From: FEN-1297 sp964498065
GTDB lineage: Bacteria > Bacteroidota > Ignavibacteria > Ignavibacteriales > Ignavibacteriaceae
Length of the DNA stretch: 64,000 nt
NCBI GenBank assembly: GCA_964498065.1
Contig: CAZCFZ010000015.1
Coordinates: forward strand, 11,326 to 75,325
Direction: 5' to 3'
Part shown: positions 1 to 8,615 of the stretch, piece after piece
Layout of the letters: the number at the start of each line of letters is the position of its first letter
Position numbering within the stretch: position 1 is the first letter of the stretch
Notes under the pieces: model-generated
The model's database searches: none
Seen by the model: the letters and a program-made list of their open reading frames with translations, nothing else
What the model was told of the DNA's origin: nothing
Program-made: the position numbers and the translations under genes

Positions 1-775
1 AAAAAACATCTTTATGATGAAAGTCGTTTCTTTGCTCTACTCCCGACAAATTAACAATCTCCGGAAATATTATTTCCATCACTCCCGAGTTAAATAATAA
101 TTTTAAACCGATTGAAGGTATTGGCGATGCAAGTATTTTAAAAAATTCATCGGTAATTCTTTCTTGAGATACTATTCGTAATCTTTCCCTTATTTTATAG
201 GCAGCATTATTAATTGAATCGTCTACTATAAAATTGAGTTGAGAAGCAAACCGGTATGCTCTCATTATTCTTAAAGGATCGTCATTAAAAGTAATTAAAG
301 GATCAATGGGAGTTTTAATTATTCTATTATTTATATCATTTAATCCGTTATACTTATCTATAAGCTGTCCAAAGTTCGATTTATTAATTGAAACAGCAAG
401 AGTATTTATCGTAAAATCGCGCCTGCTGATATCCTCATCAAAAGTTCCGGTAGTTACTTCCGGCTTTCTGCTTTGTCTATTGTAAGATTCTTTTCTAGCG
501 CCCACGAATTCAAGATCGAAATCGTTAATTCTAAAATGTGCGGTACCAAAGTTTTTGTATATAGATATTTTATTAATTCCTAATGAATCTGCATAATAAG
601 ATGCAAATTTTGGCCCGTCTCCCATTACCAGAAAGTCAATTTCATTTCTTTCACGATGCAAAATTAAATCCCGCACAAAACCGCCTACAATAAATACCTT
701 AAGCTTCATATTTTCTGCAGCTTCAGTGGCATTGGCAATAAAAAGATATTTAGACAATTCCTCTTTGAAATTCAT
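1..775 (-). CDS. cca: CCA-adding tRNA nucleotidyltransferase (3' end cut off by window)
   Basis: This gene adds or repairs the 3' CCA of tRNAs in the cytoplasm. It starts at the ATG at 775-773 and runs off the left edge, leaving about 258 residues. Read from the sequence, the N-terminus has the class II nucleotidyltransferase signature GGFVRD, followed by EIDFLVMGDG (the metal-binding acidic pair) and RRDFTINTLAV, then the DPLRIMRAYRFA helix typical of poly(A) polymerase/CCA enzymes. The last visible residues, HHKDVF, look like the start of the HD domain found in many bacterial CCA enzymes. The tRNA-Leu at 8490 has no encoded CCA, so this enzyme would be needed. It could be a poly(A) polymerase paralogue, but the HD start favours CCA addition. 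Confidence 0.9.
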   Translation of the reverse strand, partial: MNFKEELSKYLFIANATEAAENMKLKVFIVGGFVRDLILHRERNEIDFLVMGDGPKFASYYADSLGINKISIYKNFGTAHFRINDFDLEFVGARKESYNRQSRKPEVTTGTFDEDISRRDFTINTLAVSINKSNFGQLIDKYNGLNDINNRIIKTPIDPLITFNDDPLRIMRAYRFASQLNFIVDDSINNAAYKIRERLRIVSQERITDEFFKILASPIPSIGLKLLFNSGVMEIIFPEIVNLSGVEQRNDFHHKDVF

Positions 776-810
776 TCAACTAAAATACTTGAAAATTTAT
801 TTTAAAATTT

Positions 811-1896
811 TTAACTGTTTATTTCGGCTACTTTTCTTCCCATTATAATGGCAATAGGCTTTAAAGGTTCAATATTACTAAAAAATATTTTTATAGCTGC
901 TGCAATAGGAACAGATAAGAACATTCCCGGGATACCCCAAATCCATCCCCAAAATATTAAAGAGAAAAGGACAAAAACCGGACTAAGATCCATCTGCCTG
1001 CCCAGGTAATGAGGCTCCACAAAATTACCGATAATATTTTGGTTAATAATTAGTAAGGCCGCTAATGAAATAGTTTTAACTCCGATACCGTATTCCAGCA
1101 AAGATATAACAATAGGAAATAATGTTGCTATAACAGAACCGATATTAGGAATGAAATTTAATATAAAAGTTAATAGTCCCCAAAATATTGCGAAGTCAAT
1201 TCCAAAAAGCCAAAGTATTATTGTTACAATCATTCCGGTAGTAAAAGAAGTAATTGTCTTGATAATTATATACGACTGGAGCTGGTTATTGATAGAATTT
1301 ATAGTATTTTCAATTATATCTCTTCTTCCCTCAAAAGCCGATTTCAATCTTTCTTCAAATTGCTTTTTCCCCATAATCATGAATATCCAGAAAATTAATA
1401 GTATAAAAAAATCTCCTAACATCGAAGAGAAAGAAGAAAATAAATTTTGAATTATACCGGCCTTAAATAAATTTTGAAATAATGAACTTACATCAAATTG
1501 TTCGGTTTTAATATTAAACATTTGTGCTACTTCTTTAACCGTCAAATTAAAAGGACTTAGTATTTGTTGAAGAAATACGGCTAAATTTTCGGAATATGTT
1601 TGCAATTTTGCAGTGAAGGTGCCGAAGTTAGCTACGACCAATAGACCTATTAGATAATATATTCCGCTAATAAAAAAAATTATTAAAATTAGAGAAAGCC
1701 ATTTGGGAAACTTGAATTTTTGAAGGTACTCTATTAAAGGATGAAATAAAAAAGTTAAGAAGATTGCAAGCGTAACCGGGACTAATATTTTTTTGAACGC
1801 TATTAGGATATAAACGAAAATAACAAATGTTATAAATCCTAAGAAATAAGATGTTAACTTCATATAATTTATAGTTGAGCCCTTATTTTCTTCCAT
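811..1896 (-). CDS. AI-2E family transporter-type permease (PerM/YdiK-like)
   Basis: A 361-residue inner-membrane protein with about eight hydrophobic segments: two or three at the N-terminus, a soluble central loop (roughly residues 85-200), and a cluster at the C-terminus. The C-terminal run NFIPNIGSVIA, followed by NFVEPHYLGRQMDLSP, is the hallmark of the AI-2E/UPF0118 family. Members have been linked to autoinducer export or Na+/H+ exchange, so the true substrate is open. It lies 10 bp after the protease-like gene on the same strand and 35 bp before cca, so cotranscription is likely. The ATG gives a short polar N-terminus before the first membrane helix. Confidence 0.88.
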   Translation of the reverse strand: MEENKGSTINYMKLTSYFLGFITFVIFVYILIAFKKILVPVTLAIFLTFLFHPLIEYLQKFKFPKWLSLILIIFFISGIYYLIGLLVVANFGTFTAKLQTYSENLAVFLQQILSPFNLTVKEVAQMFNIKTEQFDVSSLFQNLFKAGIIQNLFSSFSSMLGDFFILLIFWIFMIMGKKQFEERLKSAFEGRRDIIENTINSINNQLQSYIIIKTITSFTTGMIVTIILWLFGIDFAIFWGLLTFILNFIPNIGSVIATLFPIVISLLEYGIGVKTISLAALLIINQNIIGNFVEPHYLGRQMDLSPVFVLFSLIFWGWIWGIPGMFLSVPIAAAIKIFFSNIEPLKPIAIIMGRKVAEINS

Positions 1897-1906
1897 TTTA
1901 TCTGTT

Positions 1907-4132
1907 CTATTTTAAAAAAGTATTTTTTAAAATCTGCCCGGCATGCTTTTTAAACCAAATTGTTTTCGAGTAATTATTCTGCAATGTAATTTCAAAATTT
2001 TCATCTGCTTTATATTTTAATGCCAGAGATGCCGTTTCTTCGGCTTTATTAAAGTCGAGATGCTCAAGCATGTAGTTAGAAAGTTTGAATGCCGCATAAC
2101 TGCCTGCAAAATCAGTTACTTCGATTTTTTTGTCAAATATTTTTAAGAATATATTATAATCTTCATCAAACGAACCGGCAAGGTTAATTAATACCGGTAT
2201 CGAATAATAATTATAATTCGAAGAATTCATTTCTTTTAATATGATGTATTTATCAAAATCATTCCCTTTTAGATATCTAGCAGCCAGACTATCTTGAATT
2301 AAATTGACTCTTAAATTTGCAATATACGAATAGGCGTATGTTGGCTTTTGTTTTATTATACTTTGATAAATAGAATCTGCTTTTGTATAATTTTTTTGTA
2401 TTGAGTAAAAATCACCCAGCCTTAATTCAATACTATAATAAGAAGAGCTTCCTTCAAACTGTTTGATATTTCCGAGTAAAAATCCAATTGCCTTATTAGT
2501 ATTGTTTAATGCATTAAGACAACTGGCATATCCGATTACAGCAGAGTAATTATTTGTAACTTTCAAAATATCCAGGAATATGCTTTTAGCCGGATGATAA
2601 TCTTTATTTGAATAATAATTCCAAGCCTCCTTTAATTTTTCCGCAACATACCTCGGACATGCTTTATAGAAAATAGACTTATAGCCATAATAATAATTTG
2701 CTTTATCCTTTCCAGACATTAAATGTAATGATGTAAGATATTGATAATATTTTCCTATTGAAGCATCAATTGGAAAGCCATAAGCTTTTTTAAAATTATT
2801 TTCCGAATAATAGCTCTTGAATTTCTCTATACCGTAAGTCGAAATTAAGTATTTACAAAAAGATCCGGCATAAATATAAGATAACGATGACGTAAGAGTA
2901 TAAAAATCGAAGCTATTAAAAAGTTTTTTCAAATTAATTTTATAACCGTTATTGTATGCCAGCAAAGCCATATAATCAATATTATTTTCATTATATACAG
3001 GGTCAGCGGCAACTGCACAGCCTTCTATCAATGCCGGATTTAATCCTGCGGCAACTTTAAATAGCCCTGTTCCGAATTCAGAAGAATAACAATGCGCCAA
3101 TTCATGTTTTAAAATTGTAGAAAAATCATCATAAGTTATAAAAGTACTTTTCAGCCATGGTTTTGCAATATCGGCATTTGCAGAACCGAATAAATTTTCT
3201 TTCTGCCGATTGTTCAAAAACAAATAGGAATTAATTTTTGCAGGAAAATCATATCCGAAGAATTGTTTTAATTGATCATAAAAATATTCATGGTAAACAG
3301 CAATAGCTTCAACCAAAGTATGATCCAGCTTCTTTGGATAATGAATAATAAAATGCCGGGTCTCCGCAGTTCCATTAAGCTCATATTTTAACCTACTAAA
3401 AGTGGTTGAATATCCTAATTTTGGCGATAATAAAATAAATATAACAGCAATAATAATCGTAGAGATAAGTGTTATGGTTCTTATTCTTTTTAAGGAATTA
3501 ATTATAGCTTTATAAAGTAAAAAACCGATTGAACCGAAAAATAAAATGTTTAAAATCCTATATCCTAGCAGCTTTATACTAACGCTAACTGCTTCGTCGT
3601 AAATTGTTCCGGGATAGTAAGCAAAAATCGGATTAAAAAAATAAACTTGAGGATTAAAATAAAATTCAAGTAAAGGGATTAAAAGAATTATTATAATAAG
3701 CAGAATGAAAAACGTTTTTTGAAATTTTTTAACCGCGCTAAAACTTATTAAAGCAAGAGAAAATCCGACAACAATAGAAGGAACGGTAATTACCAAATAA
3801 AATGAAATACCGTCGGTCAAAGAACAGCTAACGGCAAAAAATGAATGAATAATTGATATTAAAGCGGGTAATATAAGAAACAAAGCCGCCGCAGTCGTTA
3901 AATATTTTTTAAATATATTTTTATCAAATTTGCCCTTTAAAAATTTTTTAAAAACAGAATTAGTATATAATCCGAACAACAGAACTAATAGAATTGCATT
4001 GACGGCAGAAAACTCGTAGCCGAAAACATTTGTTAAAGGATAATTTATTAGGATAATGTTAAAGACTACTATAATAATTAAATATACAGATAAGTAATTA
4101 AAAGCGGATAATATTTTTTTTGTACTAGCCAA
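1907..4132 (-). CDS. Polytopic membrane protein with gluzincin-like peptidase and repeat domains
   Basis: A 741-residue protein with about seven hydrophobic segments in the first 250 residues. A soluble part then begins ETRHFIIHYPK and carries the zinc-protease motif HELAH near residue 340. This matches peptidase MA-like (gluzincin) domains; the third ligand is probably the Glu in LIEGCAVAADP about 28 residues later. The C-terminal 230 residues are helical and Tyr-rich and look like degenerate TPRs (for example YSAVIGYASCLNALNN). No early Met is available, so translation must begin at a non-ATG codon; TTG at 4132-4130, two bases after the murA stop, fits and implies coupling. Cleavage is inferred from the motif; the substrate is unknown. 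It may act at the envelope next to the wall gene murA. Confidence 0.65.
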   Translation of the reverse strand: MASTKKILSAFNYLSVYLIIIVVFNIILINYPLTNVFGYEFSAVNAILLVLLFGLYTNSVFKKFLKGKFDKNIFKKYLTTAAALFLILPALISIIHSFFAVSCSLTDGISFYLVITVPSIVVGFSLALISFSAVKKFQKTFFILLIIIILLIPLLEFYFNPQVYFFNPIFAYYPGTIYDEAVSVSIKLLGYRILNILFFGSIGFLLYKAIINSLKRIRTITLISTIIIAVIFILLSPKLGYSTTFSRLKYELNGTAETRHFIIHYPKKLDHTLVEAIAVYHEYFYDQLKQFFGYDFPAKINSYLFLNNRQKENLFGSANADIAKPWLKSTFITYDDFSTILKHELAHCYSSEFGTGLFKVAAGLNPALIEGCAVAADPVYNENNIDYMALLAYNNGYKINLKKLFNSFDFYTLTSSLSYIYAGSFCKYLISTYGIEKFKSYYSENNFKKAYGFPIDASIGKYYQYLTSLHLMSGKDKANYYYGYKSIFYKACPRYVAEKLKEAWNYYSNKDYHPAKSIFLDILKVTNNYSAVIGYASCLNALNNTNKAIGFLLGNIKQFEGSSSYYSIELRLGDFYSIQKNYTKADSIYQSIIKQKPTYAYSYIANLRVNLIQDSLAARYLKGNDFDKYIILKEMNSSNYNYYSIPVLINLAGSFDEDYNIFLKIFDKKIEVTDFAGSYAAFKLSNYMLEHLDFNKAEETASLALKYKADENFEITLQNNYSKTIWFKKHAGQILKNTFLK

Positions 4133-4134
4133 AA

Positions 4135-5400
4135 TTAATATTCGGTTCCTTCAACTCTTTCTATATCTGCACCTAACGATCTTAATTTTTCTTCAATTCT
4201 TTGATATCCTCTGTCTAAATGATACACTCTCAAAACTTCTGTTGTGCCTTCTGCAGCTAATCCGGCTAAGACCAGGCTTGCACTTGCACGCAAATCAGTT
4301 GACATTACTTTTGCTCCTATCAGTTTGGGAACACCTTTTATAATAGCGCTATTTTCCTTTACATTTATATTAGCTCCTAATCTAACTAATTCGGGAACAT
4401 GTTTGAACCTGTCCAAATAAATTGTATCCGTTACTGTCGAAGTTTCATTAGCAAGACACATATATGCAGTCCATTGTGCCTGCATATCGGTTGGAAAGCC
4501 CGGATAGATAGCAGTAGTAACATCCGAGGACTTTATGAAATTATTAGAAGAATCTAATTTCACTTTTGAGTTGTTAATTTGAATTTTGCAGCCGCTGTCT
4601 TCAAGCTTGGATAAAACAGATTCAAAATAAATTGAAGGAAAATTTTTCAGTTCCACGCGTCCGCCGGTTATTGCAGCGGCAATTAAAATTGTACCTGCTT
4701 CTATTCGGTCGGGAATTGTTTCTATTTCCGCAGGATGTAATTCATCCACACCTTCAATTTCTATTGTGGAAGTATTTAAGCCCTTTATCCGGGCACCCAT
4801 TTTAATTAAATATTCTGCAAGGTTTGTAATTTCAGGTTCCATAGCCGCATTATTTATAGTGGTTACTCCTTTAGCCAGCACAGCAGCCATTAGAATATTC
4901 CCTGTAGCACCAACCGAAGAAACATCAAAATTAATTTTAGTTCCGGCAAGCCTTTTTGCTTTTGCAATTATATAGCCTTCAACCAAATCAATTTCTGCAC
5001 CCATTTTTTTCAAGCTTTCAATATGAAGATTAATCGGTCTCGGTCCCCAAGCACAGCCTCCCGGCAGAGAAACCTTGGCATGTCCGAATTTTGTTAACAA
5101 TGGGCCAAGCACATAAACTGATGCACGCATTTTTTTAACATGCTCATAAGGTGCTTCCTGTCTTGTTATATTTTCAGTATTTAATTGCAGCGTATGATTT
5201 TCAAAAGAAGTCTCCACTCCTAAATGTTTTAAGAGTTTAATCATAGTATAAATATCATTTAATTCCGGGGTGTTATGAAGAGTTGAAACCCCGGAAACAA
5301 GCAGTGATGCCGGCATTAAAGCTAACGACGCATTTTTAGCACCGCTTATTTCAATGGCACCGGATAATTTTTTACCGCCTTTTATAACAAATTTATCCAA
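4135..5400 (-). CDS. murA: UDP-N-acetylglucosamine 1-carboxyvinyltransferase (MurA)
   Basis: This cytoplasmic enzyme carries out the first committed step of peptidoglycan synthesis, transferring enolpyruvate from PEP to UDP-GlcNAc. At 421 residues it has the normal length. The sequence shows the N-terminal GAKNA motif with Lys22, and the catalytic loop LPGGCAWGPRP with Cys116. That Cys is the residue alkylated by fosfomycin; lineages with Asp here are resistant, and this one has the sensitive form. The start is TTG at 5400-5398, preceded by GAGG with 5-base spacing; no good ATG is near. The membrane protease-like gene follows after two bases, so the two are probably translated together. Confidence 0.96.
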   Translation of the reverse strand: MDKFVIKGGKKLSGAIEISGAKNASLALMPASLLVSGVSTLHNTPELNDIYTMIKLLKHLGVETSFENHTLQLNTENITRQEAPYEHVKKMRASVYVLGPLLTKFGHAKVSLPGGCAWGPRPINLHIESLKKMGAEIDLVEGYIIAKAKRLAGTKINFDVSSVGATGNILMAAVLAKGVTTINNAAMEPEITNLAEYLIKMGARIKGLNTSTIEIEGVDELHPAEIETIPDRIEAGTILIAAAITGGRVELKNFPSIYFESVLSKLEDSGCKIQINNSKVKLDSSNNFIKSSDVTTAIYPGFPTDMQAQWTAYMCLANETSTVTDTIYLDRFKHVPELVRLGANINVKENSAIIKGVPKLIGAKVMSTDLRASASLVLAGLAAEGTTEVLRVYHLDRGYQRIEEKLRSLGADIERVEGTEY

Positions 5401-5509
5401 TATATCCTCTTAAAGAAAAATGAGAATTAAGAATTATTTTAAGTGATTGCAGTAATTAAGATAGGTTAAATTAAATATTATGATTAGTAAAATCAATTTA
5501 AGCTAAGAT

Positions 5510-7411
5510 TCAATTTGTAAGAATCTTACCAATATTTGTTACAATATAAATTTTTCTTGATGGTGTTTCGGAACTGCAGTTAAGAGATGCATAAATCCCG
5601 CTCTGTTGTAATTTCCAGGTTTTTCCGGCATCCTTTGAAATTAAAATTTCGCCGTTACTTCCCAGGATTAAGCCTGTATTTTGATTAAGAAAATTAATTG
5701 AGTACAATCCGGAAGAAATGTTAGTAGGGATCAATTCCCAATTCAATCCTCCATCGGATGTTCTAGCAATTTCACCGTTTCCGCCGGCTAAGATTCCAAT
5801 TTTATTATTAATGAAATAAATATCTTTAATATACTGTTCATTTAATTTCTTATCCTCAACCCAGGTATTCCCCTGATCAATTGATTTTAATATTATACCA
5901 TTTTTACCAACTATAAAACCATTATTGGCATTGGCAAAAGAAATACTGTACAAAACATCTTCTAAAGGTGCAGGAATTTGTATCCAATGATTGCCGTCAT
6001 CGTATGTTTTCAAAATAGTTCCATTCGCCCCGACTATAAATCCGACGGTAGTGTTTTTAAGAAAATATATTTTAAAAAGTGAAGCTGAAGAACTATATTT
6101 TATTTTATGCCAATTCTTACCTTCATTGGAAGTACTTAAAATTGTACCGTCACTCCCAATTATAAAACCTTTATCATGGGAAATAAATTTAATATCATAA
6201 AAATTAATTAGTGATGAATCGGATAAAAAGGTCCATGACTTTCCGCCATTTATTGTTTTAATTACTGTCCCTTGTTCGCCACATGCATAACCAACTGAAT
6301 CGTCTACAAAACAAATTGAATTAAGACCTGTTGTAGTTGGACTATCGGAGGATTTCCATTGTGTACTTACTAAATTTAATTTGTTAGCGGAATTTGCAAT
6401 TAACTTTTTTTCAGTATTAACTCTATGCCAAAAATGCGAAATATCCTTGTACATAAAATAAAAAAGAGTAGAAAGCATAGCTGTAATCAAAAATGCAAAA
6501 ACAAAAAAACGGACTTTAAGTTTAAACTTCTTACTGCTTTGTGATTTTACCTTGGTTTTTGTCCTGGTTTTCTTCTTCGCTTGGGGAGAAGTAAGCTGTT
6601 CAATTAAGTTTTCGACATCGATTAAAAAATCCCCGCATGTTTGATATCTTTTAGCAGTTGACTTATTAAGCGCCTTCGCTATTATTCTATCCACTTCTAT
6701 GGGTACATTATCATATAAACTTGAAAGCCTTGTGGGATTTTTCTTTAAATGAGCTTCCATTATTTGAAATTCATTTCCAACATCAAACGGCGTTTTTCCC
6801 TTTAACATTTCAAAGAATGAGATACCAATTGAATAAATATCACTTTGCGCAGTAGGCTCCATAGCTTTAATCTGTTCGGGACTCATGTAAAGGATAGTTC
6901 CAATTTTTGTCCCCGTTTTAGTTATACCCTGAGATTCAAACATCGACTTTGAAATTCCAAAATCCATAATTTTAGCAACACCGTCGTTACTAATAATGAT
7001 ATTTGACGGTTTTAGATCGCGATGTACAAATCCTTTTGAGTGGGCAAATTCGGCGCCGGCAAGAATTTGCTTAAGTACATTTAAAGCATCGAGCAATTGA
7101 AGTTTACCGTTACGTTCAATTATATTTTCAAGAGTTTCACCTTCGACATACTCCATTACTATGCCTAAGGTTTTATTAGCTTCGGCAAAGCCGAATACGG
7201 GGACAATATTGGGATGATTTAATTTTGCTTGATTTCTTGCTTCCCTTTTAAATCTTGCAACAAATTGCGGATTTAACAGCGCCTGTGCATTTAAAATTTT
7301 AATGGCAACAAACCGTTCGAGTTTTAAGTCGAAAGCCTTGTATACAATCCCCATTCCTCCTTCGCCAAGGACGGAAATTATTTTGTAATTTTCTATAATC
7401 CCGCCTACCAT
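5510..7411 (-). CDS. Transmembrane Ser/Thr protein kinase with extracytoplasmic YCF48/BNR propeller
   Basis: A 633-residue receptor-like kinase. Residues 10-270 form a Hanks-type kinase: glycine loop LGEGGMG (15-21), Lys38 in VAIKIL, catalytic loop HRDLKPSN (130-137), DFG (150-152) and activation segment end YMSPEQ. A basic Lys/Thr linker precedes one membrane helix at about 302-321. The outside part (about 350-633) holds six or so repeats of the type GxxGTILKTxDGGxxW, characteristic of YCF48/photosystem II assembly-like and BNR propellers. By analogy with PASTA kinases the propeller could be the sensor. The PP2C phosphatase gene ends one base upstream, giving a reversible phosphorylation pair. 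The ligand and target proteins are unknown. murA lies downstream on the same strand. Confidence 0.9.
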   Translation of the reverse strand: MVGGIIENYKIISVLGEGGMGIVYKAFDLKLERFVAIKILNAQALLNPQFVARFKREARNQAKLNHPNIVPVFGFAEANKTLGIVMEYVEGETLENIIERNGKLQLLDALNVLKQILAGAEFAHSKGFVHRDLKPSNIIISNDGVAKIMDFGISKSMFESQGITKTGTKIGTILYMSPEQIKAMEPTAQSDIYSIGISFFEMLKGKTPFDVGNEFQIMEAHLKKNPTRLSSLYDNVPIEVDRIIAKALNKSTAKRYQTCGDFLIDVENLIEQLTSPQAKKKTRTKTKVKSQSSKKFKLKVRFFVFAFLITAMLSTLFYFMYKDISHFWHRVNTEKKLIANSANKLNLVSTQWKSSDSPTTTGLNSICFVDDSVGYACGEQGTVIKTINGGKSWTFLSDSSLINFYDIKFISHDKGFIIGSDGTILSTSNEGKNWHKIKYSSSASLFKIYFLKNTTVGFIVGANGTILKTYDDGNHWIQIPAPLEDVLYSISFANANNGFIVGKNGIILKSIDQGNTWVEDKKLNEQYIKDIYFINNKIGILAGGNGEIARTSDGGLNWELIPTNISSGLYSINFLNQNTGLILGSNGEILISKDAGKTWKLQQSGIYASLNCSSETPSRKIYIVTNIGKILTN

Positions 7412-8140
7412 TTATTCCATCTTCGTTATTAATACAAAAGAATAATTGTCCGGAGCGCCTCTTTCCTCTACCAAAGTGCAAACCTTATCTGCTATAATAT
7501 CTATATCTTTTAATTTTAAAAGACTTAGTAAGTCGGAATCACCTAGTACGGCGGTAACTCCGTCCGTACAAATAAAAAATTTAAAATCGTCTCTCTGGCT
7601 TATTTTTAATTTACTTAAATCCACATCAATTGCATGACTATCACCCAAAGCTCTCATAATAATATTTTTATTAGGATGATTCTCGGCTTCTTTAAGCGTC
7701 AGATATCCCTCATCAACTAATTTTTGAACCAGTGAATGATCTTTGGTTAATTGTTTTAATTTATTGTTTCTTAAATTATAAATTCTGGAATCTCCTACAT
7801 GGCCCCAGTAGGCATTATCTCCTTTTAAATACAGCACTTCACAAGTTGTGGCCATACCGTTCAATTCACTGTCGTTAGATGATTTCTCTAATACAGTTCG
7901 ATTTGCTTCGGTAATTGATTTTTGAATTCTAACTATATAGTCATTTCCTATTTGGTTTTTGAAGACTTCATGAATAGTTTCAACTGTAAGCTTAGAAGCT
8001 ATTTCGCCTGCTTTGTTACCCCCTAAACCGTCGCAAACAACTGCAAGCAATCCATTTTCAACTTCAAATACACCTACCGAATCTTCATTTTCTACCCTCT
8101 TTAAACCTATATTAGATATTAAGGTGTGCTTATATTTCAT
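7412..8140 (-). CDS. PP2C-family Ser/Thr protein phosphatase (Stp/PrpC-like)
   Basis: A 242-residue single-domain PP2C (PPM) phosphatase expected to remove phosphate from Ser/Thr in the cytoplasm using two metal ions. Visible motifs are RVENEDS (metal Asp20), VVCDGLGGNKAGEIAS (Asp37), HVGDSRIY, FFICTDGVT and the final APDNYS (usually GxxDNxT). The length is that of minimal bacterial PP2Cs, with no extra domains or membrane helix. The start is an ATG preceded by AGAGGACCA. The stop touches the start of the kinase gene, so the two form an operon and the phosphatase probably reverses that kinase. Confidence 0.93.
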   Translation of the reverse strand: MKYKHTLISNIGLKRVENEDSVGVFEVENGLLAVVCDGLGGNKAGEIASKLTVETIHEVFKNQIGNDYIVRIQKSITEANRTVLEKSSNDSELNGMATTCEVLYLKGDNAYWGHVGDSRIYNLRNNKLKQLTKDHSLVQKLVDEGYLTLKEAENHPNKNIIMRALGDSHAIDVDLSKLKISQRDDFKFFICTDGVTAVLGDSDLLSLLKLKDIDIIADKVCTLVEERGAPDNYSFVLITKME

Positions 8141-8489
8141 TGGTCCTCTTTTTATAAACGTACTGGTTTTTTAATTATAATATTTTTTGACCTATAAGAT
8201 AATTACATTTTAGTTAAAAAACTTAATTCCTTTAAATTTTTACGAATTTTACCTTAATGGTTTGCAAATTTAATAAATCAAATTGAAGGTACTTCATAGA
8301 CAAAATTTAGTATAAATAACCTCCATCCGGATACGAAAAAATCAGTCATAATCTTTAAATATAATTGATAAAACAGTAGTTATTATGTTAAATTCGTTTA
8401 TTTGCTAAACTATAGCCATAACAGTATATTTATAATTCGATTTTTTAACAATAGGCAAGATTCCTTTTGTTGGGAAGACGAAAAAGTAT
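8141..8489. other. Intergenic region between divergent PP2C and tRNA-Leu/tig units
   Basis: About 350 AT-rich bases separate the divergent phosphatase/kinase unit (minus) from the tRNA-Leu/tig/clpP unit (plus). No reading frame with a ribosome binding site is apparent. It must hold both promoters; I can propose only the plus-strand one at 8402-8430. No strong hairpin or repeat was seen. Confidence 0.5.
8402..8430 (+). promoter_or_regulatory. Possible sigma70-type promoter for tRNA-Leu and tig
   Basis: The hexamers TTGCTA (8402-8407) and TATATT (8425-8430) are 17 bases apart, as in housekeeping promoters, and would start transcription about 50 bases before the tRNA. TATAAT also occurs at 8431-8436 but has no good -35 partner. 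In AT-rich DNA such matches arise by chance, so this is only a candidate. Confidence 0.35.
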
Positions 8490-8572
8490 GCGAGAATGGC
8501 GGAATTTGGTAGACGCGCTAGACTTAGGATCTAGTACCGTAAGGTGTCGGGGTTCGAGTCCCCGTTCTCGCA
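8490..8572 (+). tRNA. tRNA-Leu, anticodon UAG
   Basis: The acceptor arms GCGAGAA (8490-8496) and TTCTCGC (8565-8571) pair fully, with A8572 as discriminator. The anticodon stem CTAGA/TCTAG encloses the seven-base loop CTTAGGA, giving anticodon TAG at 8525-8527 (Leu, CUN codons). A long variable arm (ACCGTAAGGTGT region) and a T arm GGGGTTCGAGTCCCC are present, as expected of a class II tRNA. The CCA end is not encoded. It sits 43 bases before the trigger factor start on the same strand. Confidence 0.97.
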
Positions 8573-8615
8573 CTTTCTTTATAAGTATTTAATAATTTTC
8601 AAGTATGAGGTTAGT

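Noticed and set aside
5510..5535. Hairpin overlapping the kinase stop codon (AAGATTC/GAATCTT)
   Set aside because: It has no T-run and overlaps coding sequence, so it is unlikely to be a terminator.
8544..8615. Extension of the trigger factor frame upstream into the tRNA gene
   Set aside because: It overlaps the tRNA 3' half and adds no family sequence; TTG at 8616 has a good ribosome site.
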